Source: Amblyomma americanum
Lineage: Eukaryota > Arthropoda > Arachnida > Ixodida > Ixodidae
Direction of reading: 5' to 3'
Length of the DNA stretch: 64,000 nucleotides
NCBI RefSeq assembly: GCF_052857255.1
Contig: NC_135502.1
Coordinates: 190,227,257 to 190,291,256, forward strand
Position numbers and translations under genes: made by a program. Positions 36,699 to 50,299 of this stretch are shown here, in pieces. Positions within the stretch are counted from its first letter, which is position 1. Each line of letters begins with the position of its first letter. The notes under the pieces are model-generated. The model saw only the letters and a list, made by a program, of their open reading frames with translations. It had not been told where the DNA came from and did no database searches.

Positions 36699-39600
36699 CC
36701 ACACGTGCGGATGCCGTGTTGCTCGATGTTCATTGTAGCGCAGTAACCCTCGGTATTACAGTAATACAGCGTTTTCAGGTCGCTGTCGTAAATGCAGGTG
36801 TTCACTCGAGCAATGCAGCTCGGTAGAAGGAAGCCAAGAACCTGAACCTAAAAGACGAAATGGTTCCTCAACAACCCCTCACTCAGGGTGCGAGCATGCC
36901 CAGTGCCAAAGAACGAAGTGTGACTCGATTTAAAGCAGTGTGACGTCAATGTTGCAGCAGCTGCCGATGCTTCTATGGGGATCGTGAACAGTGGTGGGTT
37001 GGTTCCACAGGTGCTGATGCCGTGTTCCTCGATGCTCCTTGTAGCGTCGTAACTCTCGGTAATACAGTAATTCAGCGTTTTCAGGTCGCTGTCGTAAATG
37101 CAGGTGTTCACTCGAGCAATGCAGCCTGGTAAAACGAAGCCATGAAACTGAGCCAAAAAGAAGAAATGGTTCCTCAACATCACCTCGCTCAGCGTGCCAC
37201 TATGCCCAGTGAGAAAGAACGAAACGTGACTCGATTTAAGGCTGTGTGAAGTCAATGTTCCAGCAGCTGCCGATGTTACGCTGGAGGACGTGAACAGTGG
37301 TGAATCGGTTCCACACGTGCTGATGCCGTGTTGCTCGATATTTCTTGTAGGGTCGCAACCCTCGGTATTACAGTAATTCAGCGTTTTAATGTCGCTGTCT
37401 TAAATGCAGGTGTTCACTCGAGCAATGCAGCCTGGTAGAACGAAGCCAAGAACCAGAACCTAAATGTCGAAATGGTTCCTCAACGTCCCCTCACTCAGGG
37501 TGCCACCACGCCCAGTTACAAAGAACGAAGCGTGAATAGATTTATAGCAGTGCAACATCAATGTTGCAGCAGCTGCCAATGTTACGCTAGGGGACGTGAA
37601 CAGTGGTGAATCGGTTCCACACCTGATGATGCCGTGTTGCTCGATGTGCCTTGTAGCGTCGTACCCTCGGTATGACAGTAATTCAGCGTTTTCAGGTCGC
37701 TGTCGTAAATGCAGGTGTTCACTCCAGCAATGCAGCCTAGTAGAACGAAGCCAAGAACCTGAACCTAAAACACGAAATGGTTCCTCAACATCCCCTCACT
37801 TAGTGTGCCACCATGCTCAGTGCCAAAGAACGAAGCGTGACTCGATTTAAAGCTGTGTGACGTCAATGTTGCAGCAGTTGCCGATGTTTCTATGGGGATC
37901 GTGAACAGTGGTGGGTCGGTTCCACTGGTGCTGAAGCCGTGTTCCTTGATGCTCCTTGTAGCGTCGTAACCCTCGGTATTACAGTAATTCAGCGTTTTCA
38001 GCTCTCTGTCTTAAATGCAGGTGTATCACTCGAGCAATGCCGCCTGGTAGAACGAAGCCAAGAACCTGAACCAAATAGACGAAATGGTTCCTCAACATCA
38101 TTCGCTCAGGGTGCCACCATGCCCAGTGCCAAAGAACGAAACATGACTAGATTTATAGCAGTGTGACGTCAATGTTGCAGCAGTTGCCGATGTTTCTATG
38201 GGGATCGTGAACAGTGGTGGGTCGGTTCCACAGGTGCTGAGGCCGTGTTCCTCGATGCTCCATGTAGCGTCGTAACTCTCGGTATTACAGTAATTCAGCG
38301 TTTTCAGGTCGCTGTCGTAAATGCAGGTGTTAACTCGAGCAATGCAGCCTGGTAGAACGAAGCCAAGAAACTGAACCAAAAAGACGAAATGGTTCCTCAA
38401 CATTACCTCGCTCAGCGTGCCACTATGCCCAGTGCCAAAGCACGAAGCGTGACAAGATTTATAGCAGTGCGACATCAATGTTGCAGCAGCTGCCAATGTT
38501 ACGCTGGAGACGTGAACAGTGGTGAATCGGTTCCACACCTGATGATGCAGTGTTGCTCGATGATGCCTTGTAGCGTCGTAACCCTCGGTATTACAGTAAT
38601 TCAGCGTTTTCAGCTCTCTGTCTTAAATCCAGGTGTTTCACTCGGACAATGCAGCCTGGTAAAACGAAGCCATGAAACTGAACCAAATAGAAGAAATGGT
38701 TCCTCAACATCACCTCGCTCAGGGTGCCACCATGCCCAGTGCCAAAGAACGAAACGTGACTAGATATATAGCTGTGTGACGTCAATGTTGCAGCAGCTGA
38801 AGATGTTACGCTGGGCGACGTGAACAGTGGTGGATAGGTTCCACAGGTGCGGATGCCGTGTTGCTCGTTGTTCCTTGTAGTGTAGTAACCCTCGGTATTA
38901 CAGTAATGCAGCGTATTCAGGTCACTGTCCTAAATGCAGGTATTCACTCGAGCAATGCAGCCTCGTATAGCGAAGCCAAGAACCTGAACCAAAAAGACAT
39001 AATGGTTCCTCAACATCACCTCTGTCAGAGTGCCACCATGCCCTTTGCCAAAGAATGAAACGTGACTTGATTTAAAGCAGTGTGACGTGAATGTTGCAGC
39101 AGATGCCGATGTTACGCTGGGGGCCGTGAACAGTGGTGGATCGGTTCCACAGGTGCTGATGCCGTGTTGCTCGATGTCCCTTGTAGCGTCGTAACTGTCG
39201 ATAATACTGTAATTCAGCGTTTTCAGGTCGCTGTCGTAAATGCAGGTGTTCACTCGAGCAATGCAGCCTAGTAGAACGAAGCCGAGAACCTGAACCTAAA
39301 ACACGAAATGGTTCCTCAACATCCCCTCACTCAGGGTGCCAGCATGCCCAGTGCCAAAGAACGAAGCGTGACTCGATTTAAAGCTTTGTGACGTCAATGT
39401 TGCAGCAGTTGCCGATGTTTCTATGGGGATCGTGAACTGTGGTGGGTCGGTTCCACAGGTGCTGATGCCGTGTTCCTTGATGCTCCTTGTAGCGTCGTAA
39501 ACCTCGGTATTACAGTATTTCAGCGTTTTCAGCTCTGTCTTAAATGCAGGTGTTTCACTCGAGCAATGCCGCCTGGTAGAACGAAGCCAAGAACCTGAAC

Positions 39601-39924
39601 CAAATAGACGAAATGGTTCCTCAACATCATTCGCTCAGGGTGCCACCATGCCCAGTGCCAAAGAACGAAACATGATTAGATTTATAGCAGTGTGACGTCA
39701 ATGTTGCAGCAGCTGAAGATGTTACGCTGGGCGATGTGAACAGTGGTGGATAGGTTCCACAGGTGCGGATGCCGTGTTGCTCGTTGTTCCTTGTAGTGTA
39801 GTAACCCTCGGTATTACAGTAATGCAGCGTATTCATGTCGCTGTCTTAAATGCACGTATTCACACGAGCAATGCAGCCTCGTAGAGCGAAGCCAAGAACC
39901 TGAACCAAAAAGACATAATGGTTC

Positions 39925-40093
39925 AGAAGAGCGTGTTGTCGGGCAAGTTGGCTTTGCATGATATAGAAGAAGTTAGCGCAAATCTTAGACGAAGACAGAG
40001 AAGAAACACACAAGACGACAGACGAGCGCTCGTCTGTCGTCTTGTGTGTTTCTTCTCTGTCTTCGTCTAAGTTTTGCGCTAACTTCTTCTATA
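39925..40093. mobile_element. Foldback insert with 12-bp target duplication, copy 1
   Basis: 169 bp of non-satellite DNA between two copies of 'acataatggttc' (39913-39924 and 40094-40105). It has a 37-bp single-sided part (39925-39961, containing 'ggcaagttggctttgcatga') followed by a 132-bp palindrome. It reads as one sequence of about 103 bp joined head-to-head with an inverted copy cut to 66 bp. The arm motif 'gtcgtcttgtgtgtttcttc' followed by 'tctgtcttcgtctaag' and GCGCT resembles the end of the Penelope-like element at 55970-56027. An inverted, truncated retroelement end is therefore a possible source. Confidence 0.8.
39962..40093. repeat. 132-bp palindrome without spacer, copy 1
   Basis: Arms of 66 bp (39962-40027 and 40028-40093) meet at GAGC|GCTC with no loop. 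I find one mismatch between the arms ('gcaaatcttag' opposite 'ctaagttttgc'). Such a perfect inverted repeat can form a long hairpin or cruciform. Confidence 0.92.
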
Positions 40094-43000
40094 ACATAAT
40101 GGTTCCTCAACATCACCTCGGTCAGAGTGCCACCATGCCCTTTGCCAAAGAATGAAACGTGACTTGATTTAAAGCAGTGTGACGTGAATGTTGCAGCAGA
40201 TGCCGATGTTACGCTGGGGGCCGTGAACAGTGGTGGATCGGTTCCACAGGTGCTGATGCCGTGTTGCTCGGCGTCCCTTGTAGCGTCGAAACTGTCGATA
40301 ATACAGTAATTCAGCAATTTCAGGTCGCTGTCGTAAATGCAGGTGTTCACTCGAGCCATGCAGCTCGGTAGAAGGAAGCCAAGAACCTGAACCTAAAAGA
40401 CGAAATGGTTCCTCAACAACCCCTTACTCAGGGTGCCAGCATGCCCAGTGCCAAAGAACGAAGCGTGACTCGATTTAAAGCAGTGTGACGTCAATGTTGC
40501 AGCAGCTGCCGATGCTTCTATGGGGATCGTGAACAGTGGTGGGTTGGTTCCACAGGTGCTGATGCCGTGTTCCTCGATGCTCCTTGTAGCGTCGTAATTC
40601 TCGGTATTACAGTAATTCAGCGTTCTCAGGTCGCTGTCGTAAATGCAGGTGTTCATTCGAGCAATGCAGCCTGGTAAAACGAAGCCATGAAACTGAACCA
40701 AAAAGACGAAATGGTTCCTCAACATCACCTCGCTCAGCGTGCCACTATGCCCAGTGCCAAAGAACGAAACGTGACTCGATTTAAGGCTGTGTGAAGTCGA
40801 TGTTCCAGCAGCTGCCGATGTTACGCTGGAGGACGTGAACAGTGGTGAATCGGTTCCACAGGTGCTGATGCCGTGTTGCTCGATATTTCTTGTAGCGTCG
40901 TAACCCTCGGTATTACAGTAATTCAGCGTTTTAATGTCGCTGTCCCAAATGCAGGTGTTCACTCGAGCAATGCAGCCTGGTAGAACGAAGCCAAGAACCA
41001 GAACCTAAAAGACGAAATGGTTCCTCAACATCCCCTCACTCAGGGTGCCACCACGCCCAGTTCCAAAGAACGAAGCGTGAATAGATTTATAGCAGTGCAA
41101 CATCAATGTTGCAGCAGCTGCCAATGTTACGCTGGGGGACGTGAACAGTGGTGAATCGGTTCCACACCTGATGATGCCGTGTTGCTCGATGTGCCTTGTA
41201 GCGTCGTAACCCTCGGTATTACAGTAATTCAGCGTTTTCAGCTCTCTGTCTTAAATGCAGGTGTTTCACTCGAGCAATGCAGCCTGCTAGAACGAAGCCA
41301 AGAACCTGACCCAAATAGACGAAATGGTTTCTCAACATCACCTCGCTCAGGGTGCCACCATGCCCAGTGCCAAAGAACGAAACGTGACTAGATTTATAGC
41401 AGTGTGACGGCAATGTTGCAGCAGCTGAAGATGTTACGCTGGGCGACGTGAACAGTGGTGGATAGGTTCCACAGGTGCGGATGCCGTGTTGCTCGATGTT
41501 CCTTGTAGCGTAGTAACTGTCGATAATACAGTAACTCAGCGTTTTCAGGTCGCTGTCGTAAATGCAGGTGTTCACTCGAGCAATGCAGCCTAGTAGAACG
41601 AAGCCAAGAACCTGAACCTAAAACACGAAATGGTTCCTCAACATCCCCTCACTCAGGGTGCCAGCATGCCCAGGGCCAAAGAACGAAGCGTGACTCGATT
41701 TAAAGCTGTGTGACGTCAATGTTGCAGCAGTTGCCGATGTTTCTATGGGGATCGTGAACAGTGGTGGGTCGGTTCCACTGGTGCTGAAGCCGTGTTCCTT
41801 GATGCTCCTTGTAGCGTCGTAACCCTCGGTATTACAGTAATTCAGCGTTTTCAGCTCTCTGTCTTAAATGCAGGTGTATCACTCGAGCAATGCCGCCTGG
41901 TAGAACGAAGCCAAGAACCTGAACCAAATAGACGAAATGGTTCCTCAACATCATTCGCTCAGGGTGCCACCATGCCCAGTGCCAAAGAACGAAACATGAC
42001 TAGATTTATAGCTGTGTGACGTCAATGTTGCAGCAGCTGCCGATGTTACGCTGGGCGACGTGAACAGTGGTGGATAGGTTCCACACGTGCGGATGCCGTG
42101 TTGCTCGATGTTGCTTGTAGCGTCGTAACCCTCGGTATTACAGTATTTCAGCGTTTTCAGGTCTGTCCTAAATGCAGGTGTTCACTCGAGCAATGCAGCC
42201 TGGAAGAACGAAGACAAGAACCTGAACCTAAAAGACGAAATGGTTCCTCAAAATCCCATCACTCAGGGTGCCAGCATGTTCAGTGCCAAAGAACGAAGCG
42301 TGTCTCGATTTAAATCAGTGTGACGTCAATGTTGCAGCAGTTGCCGATGTTTCTATGGGGATCGTGAACAGTGGTGGGTCGGTTCCACAGGTGCTGAGGC
42401 CGTGTTCCTCGATGCTCCTTGTAGCGTCGTAACTCTCGGTATTACAGTAATTCAGCGTTTTCAGGTCGCTGTCGTAAATGCAGGTGTTAACTCGAGCAAT
42501 GCAGCCTGGTAGAACGAAGCCAAGAAACTCAACCAAAAAGACGAAATGGTTCCTCAACATCACCTCGCTCAGCGTGCCACCATGCCCAGTGCCAAAGCAC
42601 GAAGCGTGACTAGATTTATAGCAGTGCGACATCAATGTTGCAGCAGCTGCCAATGTTACGCTGGAGACGTGAACAGTGGTGAATCGGTTCCACACCTGAT
42701 GATGCCGTGTTGCTCGATGATGCCTTGTAGCGTCGTAACCCTCGGTATTACAGTAATTCAGCGTTTTCAGCTCTCTGTCTTAAATCCAGGTGTTTCACTT
42801 GGACAATGCAGCCTGCTAGAACGAAGCCAAGAACCTGAACTAAATAGACGAAATGGTTCCTCAACATCACCTCGCTCAGGGTGCCACCATGCCCAGTGCC
42901 AAAGAACGAAACGTGACTAGATTTATAGCTGTGTGACGTCAATGTTGCAGCAGTTGCCGATGTTTCTATGGGGATCGTGAACTGTGGTGGGTCGGTTCCA

Positions 43001-43469
43001 CAGGTGCTGATGCCGTGTTCCTTGATGCTCCTTGTAGCGTCGTAAACCTCGGTATTACAGTATTTCAGCGTTTTCAGCTCTGTCCTAAATGCAGGTGTTT
43101 CACTCGAGCAATGCCGCCTGGTAGAACGAAGCCAAGAACCTGAACCAAATAGACGAAATGGTTCCTCAACATCATTCGCTCAGGGTGCCACCATGCCCAG
43201 TACCAAAGAACGAAACATGATTAGATTTATAGCAGTGTGACGTCAATGTTGCAGCAGCTGAAGATGTTACGCTGGGCGACGTGAACAGTGGTGGATAGGT
43301 TCCACAGGTGCGGATGCCGTGTTGCTCGTTGTTCCTTGTAGTGTAGTAACCCTCGGTATTACAGTAATGCAGCGTATTCATGTCGCTGTCTTAAATGCAC
43401 GTATTCACACGAGCAATGCAGCCTCGTAGAGCGAAGCCAAGAACCTGAACCAAAAAGACATAATGGTAC
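40094..43469. repeat. 306-bp satellite array, segment 8
   Basis: About eleven monomers between the two foldback inserts. No genes are seen. Confidence 0.95.
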
Positions 43470-43638
43470 AGAAGAGCGTGTTGTCGGGCAAGTTGGCTTT
43501 GCATGATATAGAAGAAGTTAGCGCAAAACTTAGACGAAGACAGAGAAGAAACACACAAGACGACAGACGAGCGCTCGTCTGTCGTCTTGTGTGTTTCTTC
43601 TCTGTCTTCGTCTAAGTTTTGCGCTAACTTCTTCTATA
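43470..43638. mobile_element. Foldback insert, copy 2
   Basis: Same 169-bp insert as at 39925, copied with the 3545-bp unit. The left target repeat (43458-43469) has one change relative to the right one (43639-43650). Confidence 0.85.
43507..43638. repeat. 132-bp perfect palindrome, copy 2
   Basis: Arms of 66 bp centred between 43572 and 43573. Here I find no mismatch between the arms ('gcaaaacttag' pairs with 'ctaagttttgc'). Confidence 0.92.
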
Positions 43639-46599
43639 ACATAATGGTTCCTCAACATCACCTCGGTCAGAGTGCCACCATGCCCTTTGCCAAAGAATGA
43701 AACGTGACTTGATTTAAAGCAGTGTGACGTGAATGTTGCAGCAGATGCCGATGTTACGCTGGGGGCCGTGAACAGTGGTGGATCGGTTCCACAGGTGCTG
43801 ATGCCGTGTTGCTCGGCGTCCCTTGTAGCTTCGAAACTGTCGATGATACAGTAATTCAGCAATTTCAGGTCGCTGTCGTAAATGCAGGTGTTCACTCGAG
43901 CCATGCAGCTCGGTAGAAGGAAGCCAAGAACCTGAACCTAAAAGACGAAATGGTTCCTCAACAACCCCTTAATCAGGGTGCCAGCATGCCCAGTGCCAAA
44001 GAACGAAGCGTGACTCGATTTAAAGCAGTGTGACGTCAATGTTGCAGAAGCTGCCGATGCTTCTATGGGGATCGTGAACAGTGGTGGGTTGGTTCCACAG
44101 GTGCTGATGCCGTGTTCCTCGATGCTCCTTGTAGCGTCGTAATTCTCGGTATTACAGTAATTCAGCGTTCTCAGGTCGCTGTCGTAAATGCAGGTGTTCA
44201 TTCGAGCAATGCAGCCTGGTAAAACGAAGCCATGAAACTGAACCAAAAAGACGAAATGGTTCCTCAACATCACCTCGCTCAGCGTGCCACTATGCCCAGT
44301 GCCAAAGAACGAAACGTGACTCGATTTAAGGCTGTGTGAAGTCGATGTTCCAGCAGCTGCCGATGTTACGCTGGAGGACGTGAACAGTGGTGAATCGGTT
44401 CCACACGTGCTGATGCCGTGTTGCTCGATATTTCTTGTAGCGTCGTAACCCTCGGTATTACAGTAATTCAGCGTTTTAATGTCGCTGTCTTAAATGCAGG
44501 TGTTCACTCGAGCAATGCAGCCTGGTAGAACGAAGCCATGAACCAGAACCTAAAAGACGAAATGGTTCCTCAACATCCCCTCACTCAGGGTGCCACCACG
44601 CCCAGTTCCAAAGAACGAAGCGTGAATAGATTTATAGCAGTGCAACATCAATGTTGCAGCAGCTGCCAATGTTACGCTGGGGGACGTGAAATGTGGTGAA
44701 TCGGTTCCACACCTGATGATGCCGTGTTGCTCGATGTGCCTTGTAGCGTCGTAACCCTCGGTATTACAGTAATTCAGCGTTTTCAGCTCTCTGTCTTAAA
44801 TGCAGGTGTTTCACTCGAGCAATGCAGCCTGCTAGAACGAAGCCAAGAACCTGACCCAAATAGACGAAATGGTTCCTCAACATCACCTCGCTCAGGGTGC
44901 CACCATGCCCAGTGCCAAAGAACGAAACGTGACTAGATTTATAGCAGTGTGACGGCAATGTTGCAGCAGCTGAAGATGTTACGCTGGGCGACGTGAACAG
45001 TGGTGGATAGGTTCCACAGGTGCGGATGCCGTGTTGCTCGATGTTCCTTGTAGCGTAGTAACTGTCGATAATACAGTAATTCAGCGTTTTCAGGTCGCTG
45101 TCGTAAATGCAGGTGTTCACTCGAGCAATGCAGCCTAGTAGAACGAAGCCAAGAACCTGAACCTAAAACACGAAATGGTTCCTCAACATCCCCTCACTCA
45201 GGGTGCCAGCATGCCCAGTGCCAAAGAACGAAGCGTGACTCGATTTAAAGCTGTGTGACGTCAATGTTGCAGCAGTTGCCGATGTTTCTATGGGGATCGT
45301 GAACAGTGGTGGGTCGGTTCCACTGGTGCTGAAGCCGTGTTCCTTGATGCTCCTTGTAGCGTCGTAACCCTCGGTATTACAGTAATTCAGCGTTTTCAGC
45401 TCTCTGTCTTAAATGCAGGTGTATCACTCGAGCAATGCCGCCTGGTAGAACGAAGCCAAGAACCTGAACCAAATAGACGAAATGGTTCCTCAACATCATT
45501 CGCTCAGGGTGCCACCATGCCCAGTGCCAAAGAACGAAACATGACTAGATTTATAGCTGTGTGACGTCAATGTTGCAGCAGCTGCCGATGTTACGCTGGG
45601 CGACGTGAACAGTGGTGGATAGGTTCCACACGTGCGGATGCCGTGTTGCTCGATGTTGCTTGTAGCGTCGTAACCCTCGGTATTACAGTATTTCAGCGTT
45701 TTCAGGTCTGTCCTAAATGCAGGTGTTCACTCGAGCAATGCAGCCTGGAAGAACGAAGACAAGAACCTGAACCTAAAAGACAAAATGGTTCCTCAAAATC
45801 CCATCACTCAGGGTGCCAGCATGTTCAGTGCCAAAGAACGAAGCGTGTCTCGATTTAAATCAGTGTGACGTCAATGTTGCAGCAGTTGCCGATGTTTCTA
45901 TGGGGATCGTGAACAGTGGTGGGTCGGTTCCACAGGTGCTGAGGCCGTGTTCCTCGATGCTCCTTGTAGCGTCGTAACTCTCGGTATTACAGTAATTCAG
46001 CGTTTTCAGGTCGCTGTCGTAAATGCAGGTGTTAACTCGAGCAATGCAGCCTGGTAGAACGAAGCCAAGAAACTCAACCAAAAAGACGAAATGGTTCCTC
46101 AACATCACCTCGCTCAGCGTGCCACCATGCCCAGTGCCAAAGCACGAAGCGTGACTAGATTTATAGCAGTGCGACATCAATGTTGCAGCAGCTGCCAATG
46201 TTACGCTGGAGACGTGAACAGTGGTGAATCGGTTCCACACCTGATGATGCCGTGTTGCTCGATGATGCCTTGTAGCGTCGTAACCCTCGGTATTACAGTA
46301 ATTCAGCGTTTTCAGCTCTCTGTCTTAAATCCAGGTGTTTCACTTGGACAATGCAGCCTGCTAGAACGAAGCCAAGAACCTGAACTAAATAGACGAAATG
46401 GTTCCTCAACATCACCTCGCTCAGGGTGCCACCATGCCCAGTGCGAAAGAACGAAACGTGACTAGATTTATAGCTGTGTGACGTCAATGTCGCAGCAGCT
46501 GAAGATGTTACGCTGGGCGACGTGAACAGTGGTGGATAGGTTCCACAGGTGCGGATGCCGTGTTGCTCGTTGTTCCTTGTAGTGTAGTAACCCTCGGTA

Positions 46600-48235
46600 T
46601 TACAGTAATTCAGCGTTTTCAGGTCGCTGTCTTAAATGCAGGTATTCACTCGAGCAACGCAGCCTCGTATAACGAAGCCAAGAACCTGAACCAAAAATAC
46701 GAAATGGTTCTTCAACATCACCTCGCTCAAAGTGCCACCATGCCCAGTGCCAAAGAACGAAATGTGACTCGATTTAAAGCAGTGTGACGTCAATGTTGCA
46801 GCAGCTGCCGATGATACTATGGGGATCTTGAACAGCGGTGGGTCGGTTCCACAGGTGCTGATGCCGTGTTGCTCGATGTTCCTTGTAGCGTCGTAACCCT
46901 CGGTATTACAGTAATTCAGCGTTTTCAGGTCTGTCCTAAATGCAGGTGTTCACTCGAGCAATGCAGCCTGGTAGAACGAAGCCAAGAACCTGAACCTAAA
47001 AGACGAAATGGTTCCTCAACATCCCCTCACTCAGGGTGCCAGCATGTTCAGTGCAAAAGAACGCAGCGTGTCTCGATTTAAAGCAGTGTGACGTCAATGT
47101 TGCAGCAGTTGCCGATGTTTCTATGGGGATCGTGAACAGTGGTGGGTCGGTTCCACAGGTGCTGATGCCGTGTTCCTCGATGCTCCTTGTAGCGTCGTAA
47201 CTCTCGGTATTACAGTAATTCAGCGTTTTCAGGTCGCTGTCGTAAATGCAGGTGTTCACTCGAGCAATGCAGCTTGGTAGAACGAAGCCAAGAAACTGAA
47301 CCAAAAAGACGAAATGGTTCCTCAACATCACTTCGCTCAGCGTGCCGCCATGCACAGTGCCAAAGAACGAAACGTGACTCGATTTAAAGCAGTGTGACGT
47401 CAATGTTGCAGCAGCTGCCGATGTTACGCTGGGCGACGTGAAGAGTGGTGGATAGGTTCCACACGTGCGGATGCCGTGTTGCTCGATGTTCCTTGTAGCG
47501 TCGTAACCCTCGGTATTGCAGTAATTCAGCGTTTTCAGGTCTGTCCTAAATTGAGGTGTTCACTCGAGCAATGCAGTCTGGTAGAACGAAGCCAAGAACC
47601 TGTACCAAAAAGACTAAATGGTTCCTTAACATCATCTCGCTCAGGGTGCCACCACGCCCAGTTCAAAAGAACGAAGCGTGCCTAGATTTATTGCAGTGTG
47701 ACATCAATGTTCCAGCAGCTGCCGATGTTACGCTGGAGGACGTGGACAGTGGTGAATCGGTTCCACACGTGCTGATGCCGTGTTGCTCGTTGTTCCTTGT
47801 AGCGTCGTAACCCTCGGTATTACAGTAATTCAGCGTTTTCAGGTAGCTGTCTTAAATGCAGGTGTTCTCTCGAGCAATGCAGCCTGTAGAACGAAGCCAA
47901 GAACCTGAACCAAAAGAACAAAATGGTTCCTCAACATCACCTCGCTCAGGTTGCCACCACGGCCAGTTCCAAAGAACGAAGCGTGACTAGATTTATAGCA
48001 GTGCGACATCAATGTTGAAGCAGCTGCCAATGTTACGCTGGGGGACGGGAACAGTGGTGAATCGGTTCCACACCTGATGATGCCGTGTTCCTCGATGCCC
48101 TTGTAGCGTCGTAACTCTCGGTATTACAGTAATTCAGCGTTTCCAGGTCGCCGTCGTAAATGCAGTTGTTCAATCGAGCAATGCAGCCTGGTAGAACGAA
48201 GCCAAGAACCTGAACCAAAAAAGACGAAATGGTTC
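46600..48235. repeat. Dispersed duplication E, copy 1
   Basis: Aligned with about 61952-63590 at an offset of 15352 bp. Shared variants include 'tactatggggatcttgaaca' and 'gccagcatgttcagtgc'. Confidence 0.75.
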
Positions 48236-49790
48236 TTCAACATCACCTCTCTCAGGGTGCAACCACGCCCAGTTCAAAAGAACGAAGCGTGATTAGATTT
48301 AAAGCAGTGTGACGTCATTGTTTCAGCAGATGCCGATGTTACGCTAGGGGCCATGAACAGTGGTGGATCGGCTGCACAGGTGCTGATGCCGTGTTGCTCG
48401 ATGTTCCTTGTAGCGTCGTAACTCTTGGTAATACATTATTTCAGCGTTTTCAGGTCTCTGTCTTAAATGCAGGTGTTAACTCGAGCAATGCAGCCTAATA
48501 GAACGAAGCCAAGAACCTGAACCTAAAACACGAAATGGTTCCTCAACATCCCCTCAATCAGGGTGCCAGCATACCCAGTGCCAAAGAAAGAAGCGTGACT
48601 CGTTTTAAAGCTGTGTGACGTCAATGTTGCAGCAGTTGCCGATGTTTCTACGGGGATCGTGAACAGTGGTGGGTCGGTTCCACTGGTGCTGATGCCGTGT
48701 TCCTTGATGCTCCTTGTAGCGTCGTAACCCTCGGTATTACAGTAATTCAGCGTTTTCAGCTCTGTGTCTTAAATGCAGGTGTTTCACTCGAGCAATGCCG
48801 CCTGGTAGAACGAAGCCAAGAACCTGAACCAAATAGACGAAATGGTTCCCCAACAACATTCGCTCAGGGTGCCACCATGCCCAGTGCCACAGAACGAAAC
48901 ATGACTAGATTTATAGCAGTGTGACGTCAATGTTGCAGCAGCTGCCGATGTTACGCTGGGCGACGTGAACAGTGGTGGATAGGTTCCACACGTGCGGATG
49001 CCGTGTTGCTCGATGTTCCTTGTAGCGTCGTAACACTCGGTATTACAGTAATTAAGCGTTTTCAGGTCGCTGTATTAAATGCAGGTATTCACTCGAGCAA
49101 CGCAGCCTCGTATAACGAAGTCAAGAACATGAACCAAAAAGACAAAATGGTTCCTCAACATCCCCTCACTCAGGGTGCCACCATGCCCAGTGCCAAAGAA
49201 CGAAACGTGACTCGATTTAAAGCAGTGTGACGTCAATGTTGCAGCAGCTGCCGATGTTACTATGGGGATCATGGACAGTGGTGGGTCGGCTCCACAGGTA
49301 CTGATGCCGTGTTCCTCGATGCTCTTTGTAGCGTCGTAACTCTCGGTATTACAGTAATTCAGAGTTTTCAGGTCGCCGTCGTAAATGCAGTTGTTCAATC
49401 GAGCAATGCAGCCTGGTAGAACGAAGCCATGAACCTCAACCAAAAATTTGAAATGGTTCCTAAACATCCCCTCACTCAGGGTGCCACCATGCCCAGTGCC
49501 AAAGAACAAGGCGTGACTCGATTTAAAGCAGTGTGACATCAATGTAGCAGCAGCTGCAGGATGTTACTGTGTCGATCGTGAACAGTGGTGGGTCGGTTCC
49601 ACAGGTGCTGGTCCCGTGTTCCTCGATGCTCCTTGTAGCGTCGTAACTATCGGTATTACAGTAATTCAGCGTTTTCCGGCCGCTGTCGTAAAGGCAGGTG
49701 TTCACTCGAGCAATGCAGCCTGGTAGAACGAAGCCATGAACCTGAACCAAAAAGACGAAATGGTTCCTCAACATCACCTCTCTGAGGGTG
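47812..49790. repeat. Dispersed duplication D, copy 1
   Basis: Matches about 52708-54683 at an offset of 4894-4897 bp. It shares unusual variants ('gcaggtgttctctcgag', 'gcagcctgtagaacg', 'ggttgccaccacggcc', 'aaaaatttgaaatgg'). Scattered substitutions make it older than the higher-order repeats. Confidence 0.8.
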
Positions 49791-50299
49791 CAACCATGCC
49801 CAGTTCAAAAGAACGAAGCGTGACTAGATTTATAGCAGCGTGACGTCAATGTTCAAGCAGCTGCGGATGTTACGCTGGAGGACGTGAACAGTGGTGAATC
49901 GGTACCACACGTGCTGATGCCGTGTTGCTCGATGTTCCTTGTACCGTCGTAACCCTCGTTATTACAGTAATTCAGCGTTTTCTGGTCGCTGTCTTAAATG
50001 CAGGTGTTCACTCGAGCAATGGAGCCTGGTAGAACGAAGCCCAGGACCTGAACCAAAAGGGCAAAATGGTTCCTCAACATCACCTCGCTCAGGGTGCCAC
50101 CACGCCCAGTTCCAAAGAATGAAGCGTGACTAGATTTATAGCAGTGCGACGACAATGTTGCAGCAGCTGCCAATGTTACGCTGGGGGCCGTGAACAGTGG
50201 TGGATCGGTTCCACAGGTGTTGATGCCGTGTTGCTCGATGTTCCTTGTAGCCTCGTACCCCTCGGTATTACAATAATTCAGTGTTTTCAGGTCGCTGTC

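Larger units (their letters stand above)
24214..39924. repeat. 306-bp satellite array, segment 7
   Basis: About 51 monomers and the longest uninterrupted stretch. It contains the ~3961-bp higher-order repeat (26010-36698) and runs into the 3545-bp repeat at about 39391. Short single-monomer oddities are copied with the larger unit, for example the 'gaacgtgtgaacgtgtacc' stretch at 28920 and 32881. No genes and no other inserts are seen. Confidence 0.95.
39391..42935. repeat. 3545-bp higher-order repeat, copy 1
   Basis: Eleven monomers (about 3364 bp) plus the 169-bp palindromic insert and its 12-bp target duplication (181 bp). It matches the next copy at a constant offset of 3545 bp. Confidence 0.9.
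42936..46488. repeat. 3545-bp higher-order repeat, copy 2
   Basis: Second copy with few differences, for example 'ggcgtcccttgtagcttcg' here against 'ggcgtcccttgtagcgtcg' in copy 1, and 'ataatggtac' against 'ataatggttc' at the palindromic insert. Confidence 0.9.

Noticed and set aside
40000..40359. Coding frame reading through the palindrome (REISAKLRR-like tail)
   Set aside because: It is a translation of the inverted repeat itself and ends within the insert. The same frame at 43530 is only a copy.
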